In this document: one piece after another, positions 55,754 to 64,000 of the stretch | How positions within the stretch are numbered: the first letter of the stretch is position 1 | How the letters are laid out: every line of letters starts with the position of its first letter | NCBI GenBank assembly: GCA_963715055.1 | Contig: CAVQRB010000021.1 | Location: 1 to 64,000 of the forward strand | Reading direction: 5' to 3' | DNA from: CAVQRB01 sp963715055 | GTDB lineage: Bacteria > Pseudomonadota > Alphaproteobacteria > Rhodobacterales > Rhodobacteraceae | Length of the DNA stretch: 64,000 nucleotides | Translations under genes and position numbers: made by a program | Notes under the pieces: generated by a model | The model's database searches: none | What the model saw: the letters and a program-made list of their open reading frames with translations, nothing else | Told to the model about the DNA's origin: nothing

Positions 55754-56167
55754 ATGCACATCCGCCTGAAATCCATCCTGATAGTCGGAACCGGGCTTGC
55801 GATGCTCGCGGGCGCCGGTCTTGCGGAGGTCCCGATGAGCGCGCAGGCCTTCGACGATTACACCCGTGGCAAGACCCTGTTCTACGGTCAGAACGGGCAG
55901 GCTTACGGGGCGGAGGAATACCTCGACAATCGCCGCGTCAGATGGTCCTTCCTCGATGGCGAATGCAAGGAAGGCGCATGGTACGAGGAGGCCGGGCAGA
56001 TCTGCTTTGTCTATGAGGACAATCCCGACCCGCAGTGCTGGACCTTCCGGATGACGCCGGGCGGGCTCAGCGCGCGCTTCGAAGACCTTCCGGATGCCAC
56101 CGAACTTTACGAAGCACAGGACATCGGCGAGGAAATGCTCTGCCTCGGGCCGCGCATCGGCGTCTGA
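55754..56167 (+). CDS. Small exported protein, unknown
   Basis: A 137-residue protein with a signal peptide (SILIVGTGLAMLAGAGLAE) and a mature domain rich in aromatic residues and acid, with four cysteines (DGECKEG, QICFVY, PQCWTF, EMLCLG) likely forming two disulfides. It follows the AlkB-like gene by four bases. No family named with confidence, though similar short exported proteins are common in this group. Confidence 0.75.
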   Translation: MHIRLKSILIVGTGLAMLAGAGLAEVPMSAQAFDDYTRGKTLFYGQNGQAYGAEEYLDNRRVRWSFLDGECKEGAWYEEAGQICFVYEDNPDPQCWTFRMTPGGLSARFEDLPDATELYEAQDIGEEMLCLGPRIGV

Positions 56168-56171
56168 CGTT

Positions 56172-57713
56172 TCAGAAGAGCGTGCCCTGTTCGGGCGGCT
56201 TGCTGCCCGGCTTTCTAGGCACGCTCCTGCCGCCTACCGTCACGCGGCCATCGACGAATTGCAACTCCAGCGACGCGGCCGACCGGGCCGCCTCCACACC
56301 CGTTATCACGGCACCCTCGCTGCGCACCACCGCAAAGCCGCGCTCCAGCGTGGCCTCATAGCCCAGGGTGAGCCGGAGCCTCTCCATCGCATCGAGCTTG
56401 CGCCGCTGGGTCGCGACGTTTCGCTGCCCGGCCTCGGACAGGCGTTGCACCACCTGCGCGAAGGCCTTCGTCCGGCGCTCCTGCTCCTGCTTCAGGACCG
56501 CAGGCCGGAACCGCTTGGCTTGCGTTGCGTAAAGGTCCCTTTTTGCCGACAGCGCCCGCGCCAGCGCAGGCTCAAGCCGCGCCGCGAGATCGCGCAGCCG
56601 CCGCCGGTCGGTCTCAAGGGCGCGGCGCAGGGTGCCGGGGCGCAGGCTGCCGCTCATGTCCGCGAGCCTCAGCTTGCGCCGCTGCACGCCGGCGATCAGA
56701 GCAGGCCCGAGGCGCATCGCGGCCATGTCGAGCTTCTGGCGCGGCGTGTCGAGCAGCGTCTCCACCCGCGGCAGGGCACGCGCCACATCGCGCAGACGCT
56801 GGCCACGCCGGGTCAGCCCCTGGCTGAGCGCCTGCCGCATCCGTGCGTCCTGCCCGTCGAGCCAGGCGATGAGTTCGTGGCGCACCGGCACCGCCAGTTC
56901 CGCCGCAGCCGTCGGCGTCGGCGCGCGCATGTCGGAGACGTAATCGATCAGCGTCGTGTCCGTCTCGTGACCAACGGCCGAAATCAACGGGATAACCGAG
57001 GCCGCCGCTGCGCGGGCAACGATCTCCTCGTTGAACCCCCAGAGATCCTCGACTGACCCGCCACCGCGCGCAACGATGATCAGGTCCGGCCGAGGCAGGC
57101 CACCGCCTGCAGACAGCGCGTTGAAACCGGTAATGGCGCGCGCGACCTCCTCGGCGCATTTCGCCCCCTGCACGGCCACCGGCCAGATCAGCACCTTGCG
57201 CGGAAAGCGGTCGCGCAACCGGTGCAGGATGTCGCGGATCACTGCGCCGGTGGGCGAGGTCACGACGCCGATGATCTCGGGCAGATAAGGCAAGGGTTTC
57301 TTGCGCGCGGGATCGAAAAGCCCTTCAGCCTCCAGCATCTTCTTGCGCTTTTCCAGCAGCGCCATCAGCGCGCCCTGCCCCGCGACCGCCACTTCGTCGA
57401 CATTCATGTTGTATTTCGACTGTGCGCCGTAGGCCGTGATGCGCCCGGTCACGACAACCTCCAGCCCCTCTTCCGGGATCACGCTGAGGCCTGCGACCTG
57501 CCCTTTCCACGTGGTGCAGGCAAGCTGGTTCCTGTCATCTTTGATGTCGTAATACATATGCCCCGAGCGCGCCCGGATCACCCGACTCACCTCGCCACGC
57601 ACGCGGATGCGGCCGAATTCGTCCTCCAGCGTACGTTTGACCGCACCGGAGATTTCGCTGACGGTATATTCCGGCGTGTTCTGCCCCGGCGCGGGGTCGT
57701 CGAGCAGGTCCAT
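56172..57713 (-). CDS. xseA: Exodeoxyribonuclease VII large subunit
   Basis: The 513-residue nuclease subunit that degrades single-stranded DNA with XseB. The N-terminal OB fold has YTVSEISGAVKRTLEDEFGR and GHMYYDIKDDRNQL. The catalytic core has IIGVVTSPTGAVIRDILHRL, LIIVARGGGSVEDLWGFNEE (about 215) and ISAVGHETDTTLIDYVSDMR (about 250). A long coiled-coil arm (about 300-440) and the C-terminal strand LERGFAVVRSEG follow. ATG 57713 is chosen. It diverges from purD. xseB is not in the window. Confidence 0.96.
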   Translation of the reverse strand: MDLLDDPAPGQNTPEYTVSEISGAVKRTLEDEFGRIRVRGEVSRVIRARSGHMYYDIKDDRNQLACTTWKGQVAGLSVIPEEGLEVVVTGRITAYGAQSKYNMNVDEVAVAGQGALMALLEKRKKMLEAEGLFDPARKKPLPYLPEIIGVVTSPTGAVIRDILHRLRDRFPRKVLIWPVAVQGAKCAEEVARAITGFNALSAGGGLPRPDLIIVARGGGSVEDLWGFNEEIVARAAAASVIPLISAVGHETDTTLIDYVSDMRAPTPTAAAELAVPVRHELIAWLDGQDARMRQALSQGLTRRGQRLRDVARALPRVETLLDTPRQKLDMAAMRLGPALIAGVQRRKLRLADMSGSLRPGTLRRALETDRRRLRDLAARLEPALARALSAKRDLYATQAKRFRPAVLKQEQERRTKAFAQVVQRLSEAGQRNVATQRRKLDAMERLRLTLGYEATLERGFAVVRSEGAVITGVEAARSAASLELQFVDGRVTVGGRSVPRKPGSKPPEQGTLF

Positions 57714-57793
57714 GAGCCCTCTGGTGTTGTGTCGCAGTACCGGGCAGCTTAGAACGCGCAAAGCCCAAGGCCAAGCAGATCAGGAGCCCGCAC

Positions 57794-59059
<1,266 letters not shown>

Positions 59060-59082
59060 CCCGCAAATCGTCTGGCAGATGC

Positions 59083-59829
59083 TCAGTCGGCACAGGACAT
59101 GGCCTTTGCGAAACCTACCCGGCTGGTGTCCCGCCCGAGCGTTTCGACCTCGAAATCCTCGCCTTCGAACCTGACCGCGACAAGATCCGACCAGTCCGCG
59201 CTCGCAAGGATCATCTCCGGCCTCGTCCCGCAGGTCCGTATGCCACCTGCGATATCGCGCTCGCCGATCCGGTGGTTTGTGAAACCAGGCAAATCCGCCA
59301 GCGCGATCAGCCGTCCTTGCGCAAAGCGCCAGAGCCGCAGGGTCTTGGCCAGATGCGGCCGGTCGATATAGGCGATCTCCATCACGCCGTCGCCATCGAG
59401 GTCCGCGGCCCCCAGCGGGGCAAGCCAGCGAAACCGCGTCCCGATGTAGGGGGTGGCATCTATACGACCGGTTGCGCCAAAGATGGCGAGGCGTGCGCCG
59501 CGTCGTTGGTCGCTTTCCACCGTGATCACTTCCGGCGCGCCATCGCCGTCGAGATCCACAAGCCGCGGCACGGTATCCTCGAAGACGGAGGTCTCCGGCA
59601 GATCAAAACGACGCAATGCGCCCGTGTCCAGCAGCAGAATGAGGCTGCCATACTCGATGTCATCGCCGAGCACGGCGTGGGCATAACGGGTGGTGGGCGC
59701 ATCGTAGCGCGCCTCGACGATGGTTTGGGCTGCTACCTGCTGCGCCTGCAAGAAGCACAGCACCAGAAGCGCGCGGCGGGCAAGACGGTGACAGAGGCCA
59801 GCGGCCCGACGCCGCGCCCTTGGGATCAT
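59083..59829 (-). CDS. Exported FG-GAP/VCBS repeat protein
   Basis: A 248-residue protein with an N-terminal signal sequence (RRALLVLCFLQAQQVAAQ) and a small beta-propeller-like domain with the calcium-type repeats LVDLDGDGAPEVITVES (about 88) and AADLDGDGVMEIAYIDR (about 138). Two C-terminal cysteines (RTCGTRP and MSCAD) may pair. The start shares a base with the ferredoxin stop (TGATG), suggesting cotranscription. A family of unknown function, usual in Rhodobacteraceae. Confidence 0.82.
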   Translation of the reverse strand: MIPRARRRAAGLCHRLARRALLVLCFLQAQQVAAQTIVEARYDAPTTRYAHAVLGDDIEYGSLILLLDTGALRRFDLPETSVFEDTVPRLVDLDGDGAPEVITVESDQRRGARLAIFGATGRIDATPYIGTRFRWLAPLGAADLDGDGVMEIAYIDRPHLAKTLRLWRFAQGRLIALADLPGFTNHRIGERDIAGGIRTCGTRPEMILASADWSDLVAVRFEGEDFEVETLGRDTSRVGFAKAMSCAD

Positions 59830-60152
59830 CAGATCTGTTTTTCGGGCATCTGCACGACGAGCCCGTCGAGCGCATCGGTGACCTTCAGCTGGCAGGTCAG
59901 GCGGGAGCGCTGGGGGTCCGGCTGATAGGCGAAATCGAGCATGTCTTCTTCCATATCCTCCTTGGGCGGCAGCTTGCCGACCCAGGCCGGATCAACGTAG
60001 ACATGGCAGGTCGAACAGGCGCAGGCACCGCCGCAATCGGCCTCGATGCCGGGAATGTTGTTGTCGCGCGCGCCTTCCATGACCGTCAGGCCATTGGCCA
60101 CCTCGACAACATGCTGCTTGCCGCCGTGTTCGATGTAAGTGATTTTTGCCAC
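59829..60152 (-). CDS. 2Fe-2S ferredoxin, adrenodoxin type
   Basis: A 107-residue electron carrier. The cluster cysteines lie in ADCGGACACSTCHVYVDPAW (CX5CX2C, about 39-48) and SRLTCQLKV (about 85). The start is the GTG at 60152, with GAAGGG at good spacing; an ATG at 60170 is possible. Partners could be a P450, an FeS-assembly system or the AlkB-like enzyme; nothing in the sequence decides. Coupled to the FG-GAP gene downstream. Confidence 0.92.
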   Translation of the reverse strand: MAKITYIEHGGKQHVVEVANGLTVMEGARDNNIPGIEADCGGACACSTCHVYVDPAWVGKLPPKEDMEEDMLDFAYQPDPQRSRLTCQLKVTDALDGLVVQMPEKQI

Positions 60153-60259
60153 GTTTCCGTATCCCTTCATAATCCGTCGAGGCCTTCTACCGGGCGCATA
60201 TAGGCCGCGCCAGCCCGTTTTTCGAGACGGAAGATTTGCATTTGCGGAAACTCCAGAAT

Positions 60260-60274
60260 GTTCTATATTTGTTC
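60260..60274 (+). promoter_or_regulatory. LexA (SOS) box
   Basis: GTTC-TATATTT-GTTC is an exact match to the alphaproteobacterial LexA operator GTTC-N7-GTTC. It lies two bases upstream of the ATG of the DnaE2-derived ORF. It could also influence the divergent ferredoxin gene, whose start is about 110 bases away. Confidence 0.78.
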
Positions 60275-60276
60275 TC

Positions 60277-60684
60277 ATGCCTGTGATCCATTCCCCTCAT
60301 TCCCGGCACAGCAGGGCCCGCGCCGCTTCCTGGCCGCGCCCGCCCTCCTGTCTCGTGGCGGCCCGTCTCGAAGAGCCTTTCGAGAATGCGCGTATCGCGG
60401 TGGCCGGGCTGGTGATCCTGCGCCAGCGGCCCGGCACCGCGAAAGGCGTGATCTTTCTCACGCTGGAGGACGAAACCGGGGTCGTGAACGTCATCGTCTG
60501 GCGGCACATATACGAGCGGTTTCGCCGTGCGGTGATCGCGGGGCGCATGCTGCGGGTCACGGGCCGGTTGCAGCGGGCGCATTCGGTGACCCATGTGCTG
60601 GCGGAAGTGATCGAGGACATCTCGCCGCTGCTCGACACGCTGACGGCACCGGAACGGCTGGGCAACCCCGTCGGGGAGCGTTAA
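60277..60684 (+). CDS. C-terminal OB-fold remnant of error-prone polymerase DnaE2
   Basis: A 135-residue ORF. From about residue 39 it matches the extreme C-terminus of DnaE2 (ImuC): ARIAVAGLVILRQRPGTAKG, then VIFLTLEDETGVVNVIVW, ERFRRAVIAG and a closing RLQRAHSVTHVLAEVIEDIS. DnaE2 is a polymerase of over 1000 residues, so only the terminal OB fold is left. The first 38 residues (MPVIHSPHSRHSRARAASW...) are Arg/Ser/Pro-rich and may be out-of-frame or fused sequence. A LexA box ends two bases before the ATG, and there is no room for a ribosome binding site. I infer an internal deletion that removed most of an SOS-induced imuA-imuB-dnaE2 cassette, leaving operator and tail. It may instead be a free-standing single-stranded-DNA-binding protein. 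Confidence 0.65.
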   Translation: MPVIHSPHSRHSRARAASWPRPPSCLVAARLEEPFENARIAVAGLVILRQRPGTAKGVIFLTLEDETGVVNVIVWRHIYERFRRAVIAGRMLRVTGRLQRAHSVTHVLAEVIEDISPLLDTLTAPERLGNPVGER

Positions 60685-60711
60685 TCTGCCGCCAGATCCA
60701 ACAGCCGGCAG

Positions 60712-61149
60712 ATGGGCGTGACGCAGCAAAGACCTTCCCTGACACTGGTTTGCGTCGTTGCCCTTGGGGCGCTGGCGCTTCCTGGCTGTGCGCCGTCACC
60801 CGTTCCACCGGAGCAAGGCTTCACGCCTGCCGCATCCGCCATGAGCGCGCCACCTGGCGCCATCGGGGACCGTTGCTGGGACAAGATCGAGACCCCCGCC
60901 CTCAGCCCGCCGCAAGTGCGCTGGATCGAACTCGTCTGCCCAGAAGACCGGACGCCGGAGTTCGTGGCCTCCCTGCAGCGGGCCCTTGCCGCCCGGGGCG
61001 ACTACGCAGGCGAGATCACCGGGACGATCGGCCCGCAGACCGAGGCGGCGATTACCCGCTACCAGGCCCGCATCGGCACCGGCGGAACCGCCCTGAGCAC
61101 AGAGAGCGCTGAGCGGCTTGGACTCATTCCGAGAAAACCAACCCTCTGA
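60712..61149 (+). CDS. Lipoprotein with peptidoglycan-binding domain
   Basis: A 145-residue protein with a lipoprotein signal (LTLVCVVALGALALPGCAPS, lipobox LPGC). The mature part has a paired-cysteine segment (GDRCWDKIE, ELVCPED) and a peptidoglycan-binding unit (LQRALAARGDYAGEITGTIG, then TEAAITRYQ). It probably anchors in a membrane and touches the wall. It follows the DnaE2 remnant by 27 bases on the same strand. Confidence 0.82.
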   Translation: MGVTQQRPSLTLVCVVALGALALPGCAPSPVPPEQGFTPAASAMSAPPGAIGDRCWDKIETPALSPPQVRWIELVCPEDRTPEFVASLQRALAARGDYAGEITGTIGPQTEAAITRYQARIGTGGTALSTESAERLGLIPRKPTL

Positions 61150-61194
61150 CGCCCCGATCTGCGACGTCTCGGAGCATTGCCTTTGCTCGTAATG

Positions 61195-61220
61195 AAAAAG
61201 GGCGCCACCGCGGGGCGCCC
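61195..61220 (-). terminator. Rho-independent terminator after degP
   Basis: GGGCGCC (61200-61206) pairs with GGCGCCC (61214-61220). On the minus strand it is followed by TTTTTCATT, 26 bases beyond the protease stop. Confidence 0.88.
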
Positions 61221-61246
61221 TCTGATCGTTTCCTGCTCGTGCAGGG

Positions 61247-62713
61247 TCATTCTTCCAGGGAGAGCGCCACGAAACGCGGATCGCCCGCCCGGCGCACTAG
61301 CAACAGAAGCGACTTGCGACCGGCGTCCTGCGCGGCCTTCACGCGCTCCTCCAGTTCCGCAATGCTCGTCACCTTCTGCTGGCCCGCCTCGGTCACGATG
61401 TCGCCGACACGCAGACCTTTCTCGAAGGCTTCCGAGGTCTCGTCGACGGCTGTAACCGCAAGACCTTCCATGTCGGCTTCGACACCAAGCTCCGCGCGCA
61501 TCTCTTCGGTGAGTGTGGAAAGGGTCATGCCGAGCAGGTCCTTGGCTTCCGGCCCTGCCTCCGCATCAGGCCCCTGTGCCACGGCAGGCACAGCACCTTC
61601 CGCTTCTTCGCGGCGGCCCAGCGTCACCGCCAGCGTCTTGGACACACCCTCGCGCATCACGATCACCTCGACGGATTCGCCGACCGGGCTGTTACCGACG
61701 CGGCGCACGAGACCGCGGGTGTCGGCTACATCGTTGCCCGCGAAGCTGATGATGACATCCCCGGCTTCCATTCCGGCGTCCTTGGCAGGGCCGTCGGGCA
61801 CATCGGTCACCAGCGCCCCGGCGGCCGAGGCCAGACCCATGGCTTCCGCCACGTCCTCCGTCACGTCCTGGATGCGCACGCCGAGCCAACCGCGACGGGT
61901 CTCGCCAAATTCCTTCAGCTGGTCGACAACGCTCGTGACCACATTCGAGGCCATCGAGAAACCGATGCCGATGGAGCCACCGTTGGGCGACAGGATGGCC
62001 GTGTTCACCCCGATGACCTCGCCGTCCATGTTGAAGAGCGGCCCGCCCGAGTTGCCCCGGTTGATGGCGGCGTCGGTCTGGATGTAGTCGTCATAGGTGC
62101 CGCTGAGTTCACGGTTGCGCGCTGATACGATGCCGGCGGACACGGAAAAGCCCTGACCGAGCGGGTTGCCCATGGCGATGACCCAATCTCCCACGCGCGC
62201 CGTGTCGCTGTTGCCGAAGCTGACGAAAGGCAACGCATCCTCGCTTTCCACCTTGAGAAGGGCGATGTCGGTGTTTGGATCGGTGCCGATGACTTCGGCT
62301 TTCAGTTCCTCGCCGTTGAAGAATTCAACAAGGATTTCGTCCGCGCCCTCGATGACGTGGTTGTTGGTGACCACGAACCCATCCTCGGAAATCACGAAGC
62401 CCGACCCCAGCGCCGAAGACCGGCGCGGGCGGTCGCCCTCGCCGTTGTTGCGGTCACGAAAGAAATCCTCGAAGGGCGAGCCTTCGGGCACGATACCCTG
62501 CGGGCCGGTGCGGCCTTCAACGGTCGTGGAGGTGGTGATGTTCACCACCGAAGGGCTGATCTTTTCGGCAAGCGGCGCAAGGCTGGCCTGCTGAGCGGAT
62601 GCGGCCAGCGGATAAAGCGCCATCACCAGCAGCGTCAACACGGCAAGGGCCATAAGGCGTATCTGTGCGGCGGGAACAGCGGAACTCGATAGAGCTATCG
62701 ATCTCGAATGCAT
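61247..62713 (-). CDS. degP: Periplasmic serine protease, Do/DegP family
   Basis: A 488-residue envelope protease and chaperone. A membrane or signal segment (LMALAVLTLLVMALYPLAAS) is followed by a trypsin-fold domain with a full triad: VVTNNHVIEGA (His, about 115), NTDIALLKV (Asp, about 145) and INRGNSGGPLFNMDGEVIGV (Ser, about 220). Two PDZ domains follow (RRGWLGVRIQDVTEDVAEAM and GLAVTAVDETSEAFEKGLRV). AGGAG lies eight bases before ATG 62713. It lies after hflC and DUF2065 in the same direction, an order common in alphaproteobacteria that links it to FtsH/HflKC membrane quality control. A terminator follows. Confidence 0.95.
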   Translation of the reverse strand: MHSRSIALSSSAVPAAQIRLMALAVLTLLVMALYPLAASAQQASLAPLAEKISPSVVNITTSTTVEGRTGPQGIVPEGSPFEDFFRDRNNGEGDRPRRSSALGSGFVISEDGFVVTNNHVIEGADEILVEFFNGEELKAEVIGTDPNTDIALLKVESEDALPFVSFGNSDTARVGDWVIAMGNPLGQGFSVSAGIVSARNRELSGTYDDYIQTDAAINRGNSGGPLFNMDGEVIGVNTAILSPNGGSIGIGFSMASNVVTSVVDQLKEFGETRRGWLGVRIQDVTEDVAEAMGLASAAGALVTDVPDGPAKDAGMEAGDVIISFAGNDVADTRGLVRRVGNSPVGESVEVIVMREGVSKTLAVTLGRREEAEGAVPAVAQGPDAEAGPEAKDLLGMTLSTLTEEMRAELGVEADMEGLAVTAVDETSEAFEKGLRVGDIVTEAGQQKVTSIAELEERVKAAQDAGRKSLLLLVRRAGDPRFVALSLEE

Positions 62714-62895
62714 TCTAAGTCTCCTGACTTTCGTAGTCCGGGCCGGGGGCCGGTCTGGGCATGTGACCATGCATCGACAATGACTCCGGCCACGCGGTCG
62801 ATCAACGTGAAAGATGGGACGCATGCAGAGAGTTTCAACACAGCATTACGAATGTGTGAAGGCTCCGCGCGCATCGGCGCAACTTTTCTGCGAGA

Positions 62896-63093
62896 TCACC
62901 CGATACCAAGCTGAAACGCGATCCAGACGAGAATCAGGCCCGAAACAATGGTGAGCAGACCCACCTGACGCACCGCCGAGGCAGGCAGACTGCGCAGGAT
63001 TTCCAGCATGCGCTCCACAAGCGAAGGGGCCAGCGCATAGGCCAGCCCCTCCACGATCAATACCAGCCCGAGGGCGAGCAAGACGAAGCTCAT
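62896..63093 (-). CDS. DUF2065 small membrane protein
   Basis: A 65-residue protein with two membrane helices (SFVLLALGLVLIVEGLAYAL and VGLLTIVSGLILVWIAFQLG) and the intervening APSLVERMLEIL typical of DUF2065. ATG 63093 shares a base with the hflC stop (TGATG), so it is coupled to hflC. The family is often linked to hflKC; its role is unknown. Confidence 0.88.
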   Translation of the reverse strand: MSFVLLALGLVLIVEGLAYALAPSLVERMLEILRSLPASAVRQVGLLTIVSGLILVWIAFQLGIG

Positions 63094-63986
63094 CAATCGC
63101 CCTCGACGGACCGTGAACCCTGATCGCTCTTGAGATAGTTGAAAAATTCGCTGTCCGGCGACATCACCATCGTGGAGTTCTCTCCCTTGAGCGACAGTTC
63201 ATAGGCCGCAAGCGAGCGGTAAAACTCGAAGAACTCCGGGTCCTGGTTGTAGGCCTCGGCGAAAATTCTGTTTCGTTCCGCGTCGGCCTCACCCTCGATA
63301 ATGCGCGCATCGCGGCGGGCCTCCGAGAGGATCTCCTCGTAGGTACGGTCTGCAAGGGCCGTGACCCGCTGCGCCGCCTCGCGACCACGCGCCCGCTCGT
63401 CGGTCGCCTCACGTTCCCGTTCCGCGATCATCCGCTGCAGCGTCGCATCGAAGTTCTGCTCCGGCAGGTTGGTCTGGCGCAGGCGCACATCTACGACAGA
63501 GAGGCCGAGCGCTTCAGCGCGGCTGTCCACGCGCTGGCGGATGTCCTCCATCAGCGCCGAGCGCTCCGGCGACAGGATGGTGTTCGATGTCACACCATCA
63601 GAGCCGAGCACCGCGCGGATCTGACCGTTGAGAATATCATCGAGCTGGATCGCGGCCTGACGCTCGCCGTCGGCGCCAAGGGCTTGGCGGAACTGTACGA
63701 TATCGTCGATCCGGTAGAGCACGAAGGCATCGACCACCAGACGCCGGTCATCGGCGGGTGTCACCTCAATGGTGTCTGTTTCAAGAGAAAGAATCCGGTC
63801 CTCAAAGCGCACGACCTCGTCGAGGATAGGCAGCTTGAAGCCGATGCCCGGTTCATAGCGTTCCTGCTTGATCTGACCGAAGCGCAGCACCAGAGCCTTT
63901 TCGCGCTCGTCCACGATGAAGATGGAAGACAGCACACCGACGATCGCGATCACCAGGATCGGGATAAGATAATTCGCGGCCCGCAT
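63093..63986 (-). CDS. hflC: HflC, membrane modulator of FtsH protease
   Basis: A 297-residue SPFH/prohibitin-family protein. One N-terminal span (LIPILVIAIVGVLSSIFIVD) is followed by VDEREKALVLRFGQIKQERY, the SPFH domain (about 20-190, PGIGFKLPILDEVVRFEDRI) and a long charged coiled coil (EREREATDERARGREAAQRV) ending in a hydrophobic C-terminal region (YRSLAAYELSL). It forms the HflKC complex that surrounds FtsH. The start overlaps an upstream TGA, likely the hflK stop. Confidence 0.95.
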   Translation of the reverse strand: MRAANYLIPILVIAIVGVLSSIFIVDEREKALVLRFGQIKQERYEPGIGFKLPILDEVVRFEDRILSLETDTIEVTPADDRRLVVDAFVLYRIDDIVQFRQALGADGERQAAIQLDDILNGQIRAVLGSDGVTSNTILSPERSALMEDIRQRVDSRAEALGLSVVDVRLRQTNLPEQNFDATLQRMIAEREREATDERARGREAAQRVTALADRTYEEILSEARRDARIIEGEADAERNRIFAEAYNQDPEFFEFYRSLAAYELSLKGENSTMVMSPDSEFFNYLKSDQGSRSVEGD

Positions 63987-64000
63987 CAGTTGGTTCCTCC
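63986..64000 (-). CDS. hflK: Likely 3' end of hflK (partial)
   Basis: The minus strand reads GGA ACC AAC TGA directly into the hflC ATG (TGATG). By gene order this is probably the last codons of hflK, with the rest outside the window. Too short for confirmation. Confidence 0.35.
   Translation of the reverse strand, partial: GGTN

Noticed and set aside
60258..61112. 284-codon ORF across the DnaE2 remnant and lipoprotein gene
   Set aside because: It is the alternative frame of two better genes and has no recognisable domain.

Overview
The window is chromosomal DNA from an alphaproteobacterium, most likely a Rhodobacteraceae member of the Roseobacter group. This rests on several signs. The GC content is high. 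A SAM-II riboswitch precedes metZ. A LexA box of the alphaproteobacterial form GTTC-N7-GTTC is present. The block glyQ / small membrane protein / glyS / PPDK-like enzyme is typical of the group, as are a type IB GTP cyclohydrolase (folE2), a Hint-domain protein, a fused NuoE-NuoF-like formate dehydrogenase subunit and many SPOR or peptidoglycan-binding envelope proteins. Almost all of it is ordinary core genome packed on both strands.

Layout. 1-2.5 kb is a damaged stretch: the decayed C-terminus of a serine recombinase, a class II tRNA-Ser-like gene with an unusual anticodon loop, a SPOR-domain gene broken by several frameshifts, and a D-Ala-D-Ala carboxypeptidase with one frameshift. 3.0-7.4 kb is a tight run tmk-holB-tatD-MBL hydrolase followed by an AEC transporter, then tRNA-Leu(GAG). 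7.7-12.1 kb holds a peptidoglycan-binding exported protein, lipB and ctaD (cytochrome c oxidase subunit I). 12.1-15.0 kb is the most accessory-looking segment: a radical SAM enzyme directly downstream of a 106-residue protein with a duplicated PYGI motif, then a Hint-domain protein. 15.5-28 kb carries a DUF2244 protein, a phosphotransferase pseudogene, a YqeY protein, carA, a large glycosyltransferase, a GntR regulator, a pyrimidine nucleotidase, a UbiH-like hydroxylase, a class V aminotransferase, two overlapping Lrp/AsnC regulators divergent from ilvC, and a DMT exporter. 28-38.6 kb, on the minus strand, carries folB-folP-glmM, a SleB-type hydrolase, a PPDK-like enzyme, glyS and glyQ. 38.7-47 kb holds a catalytically dead trypsin-like protein, a TPP enzyme coupled to trkH, folE2 and riboswitch-controlled metZ. 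47-57.7 kb holds an alpha/beta hydrolase (frameshifted), a glutathione transferase, a Popeye-like cyclic-nucleotide-binding membrane protein, ispZ/yciB, a DMT transporter, ftsY (with a long Pro-Glu repeat and a frame break), an orphan formate dehydrogenase beta/gamma fusion, an AlkB-like monooxygenase and xseA. 57.8-64 kb holds purD, an FG-GAP protein, a ferredoxin, an SOS-box-fronted remnant of DnaE2, a lipoprotein, and the hflC-DUF2065-degP envelope proteolysis cluster.

The best candidates for new biology are the radical SAM / PYGI-protein pair (possible peptide modification), the LexA-box plus DnaE2 OB-fold remnant, the Popeye-like protein and the tRNA-Ser-like gene. The several one-base frameshifts, one of them in the normally essential ftsY, mean that sequencing error must be excluded before any broken gene is taken as a true pseudogene.
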